Below the pieces are notes generated by a model. The model did no database searches. It worked only from the letters and a program-made list of their open reading frames with translations, and was not told the origin of the DNA. A stretch of 8,896 nt of DNA from Verrucomicrobia bacterium GWC2_42_7 (GTDB lineage Bacteria > Verrucomicrobiota > Verrucomicrobiia > Opitutales > GWC2-42-7-A). Of the stretch, positions 6,507-8,896 are shown piece by piece; the stretch's first letter is position 1; every line of letters starts with the position of its first letter. A program made the position numbers and the translations under genes. The stretch spans positions 264 through 9,159 of the forward strand of contig MIDO01000004.1 in NCBI GenBank assembly GCA_001831055.1, read 5' to 3'.

Positions 6507-6884
6507 TCAGGACAATACTCGGACAATAATTAAACCAACAAAAAACGACAAAATGGATAGGGCAAAGGTCAGCGTTGTATAGGTAATTGCAAAAAAATAC
6601 TGTTGTTTTTGATAGAGTAGTCCAAATTCTAATGCAAATGCAGAAAAAGTAGTAAATCCTCCCAAAACTCCCGATATTAGGAAAAACTTTATATTATCTG
6701 GCGCCTTCCAATGTAGGGTCATTAATTCTGACAAAAACCCCATAAAAAAGCAACCTAACATGTTAACTAACAAAATGTAGCAGGGTAGTCCATAAACAGC
6801 TAAAGGAAGAATCTTTCCTAACGCAGCGCGAAGAATAGCTCCAATAGCACCTCCTAAACCAACAACTATATAGTGCGATATCAT
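6507..6884 (-). CDS. crcB: Fluoride ion channel CrcB/Fluc
   Basis: A 125-residue inner-membrane protein from MISHYIVVGLGGAIGAILRA; Fluc proteins are 120-130 residues with four membrane helices and work as dual-topology dimers that let fluoride leave the cell. Helices are at about 4-20, 33-53, 66-88 and 97-123. Diagnostic residues are present: GGAIGAILR (11-19), Asn 41 in VNMLGCFFMGF, and GGFTTFSAF (75-83) with the pore-lining Phe 80 and Phe 83, Ser 81, and the TTFS break that holds the central sodium ion. The frame is open to an ATG at 6971, but those 29 residues are not part of the family, so I use 6884. No strong Shine-Dalgarno and no fluoride riboswitch were recognised upstream. It is a lone gene followed by a stem-loop. 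Confidence 0.93.
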   Translation of the reverse strand: MISHYIVVGLGGAIGAILRAALGKILPLAVYGLPCYILLVNMLGCFFMGFLSELMTLHWKAPDNIKFFLISGVLGGFTTFSAFALEFGLLYQKQQYFFAITYTTLTFALSILSFFVGLIIVRVLS

Positions 6885-6942
6885 ATCTAAATCCGGAAAA
6901 AATGAGAAAAATCCTCTCAACGAGTTTTCCCAATCTAGACCT

Positions 6943-6971
6943 ATCTTACGAAGGATAGTGCAAGGCAACAA
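6943..6971 (-). promoter_or_regulatory. Weak candidate crcB promoter
   Basis: On the minus strand TTGTTG (6966-6971) and TAAGAT (6943-6948) are exactly 17 bp apart, the optimum for sigma-70, but match the boxes only moderately. Transcription would begin near 6936, giving a leader of about 50 nt before the ATG at 6884. Chance occurrence is possible. Confidence 0.22.
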
Positions 6972-7160
6972 GGATAATGTTTTTTATCACTTTTAAAAAC
7001 TAGACATAATATTTATTGTGCGAACAAAAGATTGTTCTGAACGCAATAGGAATGCGATTTGCATCAATGATCATGTTCAGATAAAAAGGCTTTGAAGTCA
7101 CCTGAAAACACAACATAAAACATAACCATATTAGCATCGATCGAAAAATCCCTCCGTTTC
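6972..7160. other. Intergenic stretch upstream of crcB
   Basis: With the 7161-7283 repeat this fills the gap between mntA and crcB. A 45-codon minus-strand frame (7137-7000) contains NMIIDANRIPIAFR, faintly like the catalytic-core region of IS transposases, but it has no ribosome binding site and is too short to call. I see no RNA gene. Confidence 0.4.
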
Positions 7161-7283
7161 TGCGCGAGAATAATTTTTTAAAATTTATTCTCGCGCAAAA
7201 ATGGAGAAAATGGAAAAAACTCCTTTTCGGAAGGGGGCCCTTGGGGGGAACCCATTTGAGGGGACCAAAATGGGTTCCCCCAA
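7161..7283 (-). repeat. Composite intergenic repeat behind mntA (palindrome B + linker + palindrome A)
   Basis: Palindrome A: TGCGCGAGAATAA (7161-7173) pairs perfectly with 7185-7197. The linker CTCCTTTTCGGAAGG lies at 7220-7234. Palindrome B: about 7241-7258 pairs with about 7265-7283 (TTGGGGGAACCCATTT core, one bulged G and one missing T). Read on the minus strand the order is B-linker-A, beginning 12 nt after the mntA stop, with T7 just before the stem. It has the same architecture as 3091-3189. It could end the toxin-antitoxin transcript or be a mobile repeat inserted at a gene end. Confidence 0.8.
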
Positions 7284-7294
7284 AAAAATCTCGT

Positions 7295-7594
7295 TTACCT
7301 CAAAAAAGGCTTAGCGGTTAAATCGATGTTTTGTTTTAAGAGCGGGTGTGTGATTTTATTATAAAGGATAAAATCGATTTTGTAGGGAATACTGCTTTGA
7401 TCAAAATCACATAAAATGGAACTTAAAACGGATTCATTGACGTCATCAAAGCAAACCAGGTCGATGTCCGAATGGCTTTTGAATGTGTTAGTTGCACGGG
7501 AACCAAAAATCGAAACACGCTTTATCTCTGGGTATTTTTTCAAAATACACAACATGGCCGTGATTGTTCGTTCGTCTAACCCAAAAGGACTCAT
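7295..7594 (-). CDS. mntA: MntA-type minimal nucleotidyltransferase (antitoxin)
   Basis: A 99-residue MNT-domain protein. It has the signature GS-X10-DXD exactly: Gly31-Ser32, then Asp43-Ile44-Asp45 (IFGSRATNTFKSHSDIDL), with the third acidic residue at Asp 74 (YKIDFI). In characterised HEPN/MNT pairs this enzyme adds AMP to a tyrosine of the HEPN toxin and so inactivates it. The start overlaps the stop of the HEPN gene as ATGA and is preceded by AAAGGGGAAA, a good ribosome binding site. The metal-binding residues are intact, so it should be active. Function is inferred from motifs plus partner; other MNT proteins modify different targets. Confidence 0.9.
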   Translation of the reverse strand: MSPFGLDERTITAMLCILKKYPEIKRVSIFGSRATNTFKSHSDIDLVCFDDVNESVLSSILCDFDQSSIPYKIDFILYNKITHPLLKQNIDLTAKPFLR

Positions 7595-8007
7595 TTTCCC
7601 CTTTGTTGTTTCAATAATGTATAAAGGGTTTTAAGCGTGCAACTATATTGATTCTGAATAGCTTCGAAAGCTTTTATGAAATTCTTTTCCGAATAAGTGT
7701 GACTCATTAAATTCCTGTGGTCGAGCATGTCCATCCAAGGTTGCCCCTCTTCAATTATCTTAGCTCCAATGGCTTCTCTAATGACAGTGCGTGGCGTTAT
7801 GTCTTGAAGGACAATCCCTTTGTATTCTAAAAAGTCTTTTAGGGTTTTCCAGGCCAATTCAAATGTGTACTCAAAGCGCTGAATGACACCCTCTTTTTCT
7901 AAAACCGACAATTCCCTCCCTTTCTCCTCTCCGTCAAAGACTTCGTTTAATAAATTAAATGCCCTTTCAAAATTCTGAAATCTCAACTCCCAACGCTTCA
8001 TTTCCAT
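7591..8007 (-). CDS. hepT: HepT-type HEPN ribonuclease toxin (HI0074 family)
   Basis: A 138-residue all-helical protein of the nucleotidyltransferase-substrate-binding/HI0074 family. The HEPN active site RX4HXY is complete: Arg98-NLMS-His103-Thr-Tyr105 (DHRNLMSHTY). Arg and His are the RNase catalytic pair, and the tyrosine is the residue AMPylated by MntA in the studied Shewanella pair. FEYTFELAWKTLKDFLEYKG (45-64) and PRTVIREA (72-79) are usual family segments. It overlaps mntA by 4 nt in toxin-first order. A second ATG two codons in (8001) is also possible. Neither start has a Shine-Dalgarno, and a promoter-like pair lies so close (8015-8042) that the message may be leaderless. The cellular RNA target cannot be read from sequence. 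Confidence 0.9.
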   Translation of the reverse strand: MEMKRWELRFQNFERAFNLLNEVFDGEEKGRELSVLEKEGVIQRFEYTFELAWKTLKDFLEYKGIVLQDITPRTVIREAIGAKIIEEGQPWMDMLDHRNLMSHTYSEKNFIKAFEAIQNQYSCTLKTLYTLLKQQRGK

Positions 8008-8014
8008 AAAGATA

Positions 8015-8042
8015 ATGCTATATTAACTCAATTAGTAGTCAA
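8015..8042 (-). promoter_or_regulatory. Candidate promoter of the hepT-mntA operon
   Basis: On the minus strand TTGACT (8037-8042, 5 of 6 to the -35 consensus) and TAGCAT (8015-8020, 4 of 6) are 16 bp apart. Transcription would start at about 8008, next to the hepT ATG at 8007, giving a leaderless or nearly leaderless transcript. This fits the missing ribosome binding site. An alternative -10, TATAGC (8017-8022), has only a 14-bp spacer. Confidence 0.35.
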
Positions 8043-8101
8043 TCATGTGTTGGGGAATCTAACAGAATGCAAAGCAGTTTTAATAGGGAAAGAGAATCTT
8101 T

Positions 8102-8805
8102 TTAGGCGAACAATTTGAGCCGAATGCTTTTGTTAGAATGGCTCCGTTCCACTTTTGAAACATCGCGGGCATTGGTAATCTCTAACTCATCAATCAAGCT
8201 TTGGAAGTCAATGCTCGTTAAATCGATGTTTTTTTGCTGGAGAATTTGGCTTTGTCTCACTGCTTCAGAAGCAAGGCGGACTAATAGTTCTTTCTTTGGA
8301 TGAGGGAATTCGATCATATCAAAACGATTAGCCAACGCTGGATCTTCGATGGGTTCGTTCGCTGCAGCGAAAATTAACATGGGAGGAACAGGAATTATGA
8401 TAGATGAACCATCTTCTTGAGTCCCAAAATACTTGGTAGGTAACTGAGACATATTCCCATTAAAAACACGTTTTGCGGTATCAGGCTCTTGGTTCAACCA
8501 AACCGCCTCATCCATAAAGAGAAAAGATCCTCTTGCATTGGCTTTCAACTGATTCCTTAAATTGATTAGCATGATGGAAGGTATTGATTCCGAACCTTCT
8601 AGTATTTCAGACGCTGTCTTTTTCCCCTGGGCTGCAACAGTTAATTTTCTGTCAAGATGAACAGCATGCGGAACTAATTCATTGATCCAATTTTTTTACA
8701 TAAAAGGCAAGGGAAATAGCACCCTCATTTCCTTCTGCATTAAAGGAAGATTTCCCCACGCCCTCCCTTTGCTCTCTGAATCCACAATCCTGCAAAAAGA
8801 CCTTA
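8102..8805 (-). pseudogene. AAA+ ATPase, 5'-truncated and frameshifted
   Basis: The longest ATG-started frame (8572-8102, 156 residues) has AAA+ hallmarks: Walker B FLFMDE (17-22), a sensor-1-like Asn 72 in IFAAANEP, and an arginine-finger-like ANRFD (81-85). The same frame is open upstream to about 8693 (NWINELVPHAVHLDRKL, then TVAAQGKKTASEILEG). At an A7 run (8691-8697) it must be left for another frame, which continues AEGNEGAISLAFYVKK and carries a Walker-A-like REGVGKSSF (about 8740-8766). The usual first Gly of the P-loop is replaced by Gln. No start exists before a stop at about 8809, where the dispersed repeat begins. Losing one A would join the frames. The end may also be shifted: a neighbouring frame from about 8145 reads GAILTKAFGSNCSPKK. 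Closest in style to MoxR/AAA_5-like ATPases; the subfamily is uncertain and it is probably dead. Confidence 0.7.
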
Positions 8806-8854
8806 GTTCAGAATTTTGAGCAGGCGGGCAAGGTAAACACGACCGAGCGTACAT
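8806..8854 (+). repeat. Dispersed repeat, copy 2 (GAGCAGGCGGGCAAGG core)
   Basis: Gap-free match to 5088-5136 with an identical 16-nt core (8818-8833) and shared GTTCA and GTACAT ends. It meets the point where AAA+ homology stops, so its insertion or a recombination at it may have removed the 5' end of that gene. Similarity beyond 8854 falls off. Confidence 0.7.
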
Positions 8855-8885
8855 ATAGCATAAGACATTAAAGAAGAGACAAAAA

Positions 8886-8896
8886 GCGAAAACCTT
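8886..8896 (+). repeat. Possible first arm of another 4835-type palindrome, cut by the window edge
   Basis: GCGAAAACCTT matches the stem of the 4835-4888 palindrome (4843-4853) over 11 nt, and sits about 30 nt beyond the second dispersed repeat. The second arm would lie outside the window. Eleven bases alone are weak evidence. Confidence 0.3.

Noticed and set aside
6885..6971. Longer crcB start adding 29 residues
   Set aside because: The extension is hydrophilic and unlike Fluc N-termini; from 6884 the length and key residue positions fit the family.
6885..7000. Fluoride riboswitch upstream of crcB
   Set aside because: I looked for the conserved crcB-motif pseudoknot segments (GAUGG...CCGCC...UGAUGCCU type) on the minus strand and did not see them.
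7000..7137. 45-codon minus-strand frame as a transposase remnant
   Set aside because: Only a short NMIIDANRIPIAFR stretch looks vaguely transposase-like; no ribosome binding site, no terminal repeats, too little to support a call.

Overview
The window looks like the chromosome of an AT-rich Gram-negative bacterium, most likely an environmental (Parachlamydia-like) member of the Chlamydiae or a PVC-group relative. The reasons are a class II lysyl-tRNA synthetase whose tRNA-proximal half reads like chlamydial/PVC enzymes, a single LolC/E-type permease paired with LolD, a secreted Sel1-repeat protein, and a FabV enoyl reductase. The taxonomic call is an inference from remembered family sequences, not from a search. 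Every gene I can support is on the minus strand, so transcription runs from high to low coordinates.

Layout from high to low coordinate: a broken AAA+ ATPase gene (8102-8805), cut at its 5' side by a dispersed repeat (8806-8854) and carrying a frame change at an A7 run; a HepT/MntA (HEPN/MNT) toxin-antitoxin pair (8007-7295) with ATGA coupling and complete diagnostic motifs; a CrcB/Fluc fluoride channel (6884-6507); a FabV-type enoyl-ACP/CoA reductase (6380-5202); lysS (4807-3347); a lipoprotein-release operon, LolC/E permease and LolD ATPase (3048-1152, 8-nt overlap); and the N-terminal 216 codons of a secreted Sel1-repeat protein (649-1, running off the left edge).

The gaps between genes are unusually rich in inverted repeats. 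A composite element (palindrome B, a small hairpin linker of the type CTCCTTTTCGGAAG, then palindrome A) occurs nearly complete at 3091-3189 and 7161-7283. Partial or degenerate versions lie at 1081-1109, 3281-3345, 5008-5066 and 6437-6487. Most sit just behind a stop codon in the same orientation relative to the gene, so they may act as terminators or 3'-end stabilisers, or be a small non-autonomous mobile repeat. Two further palindromes (4835-4888 and 4904-4940) fill the lysS-fabV gap, and an arm of the first appears to recur at the right edge of the window. A second dispersed repeat family (5088-5136 and 8806-8854) shares an identical 16-nt core.

The genes are mainly housekeeping and envelope functions (charging of tRNA-Lys, fatty-acid elongation, lipoprotein export, fluoride efflux), with accessory DNA (toxin-antitoxin pair, dead AAA+ gene, repeats) at the right end and a probable host-interaction or envelope Sel1 protein at the left. 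I saw no tRNA, rRNA, CRISPR array, intact insertion sequence or fluoride riboswitch.
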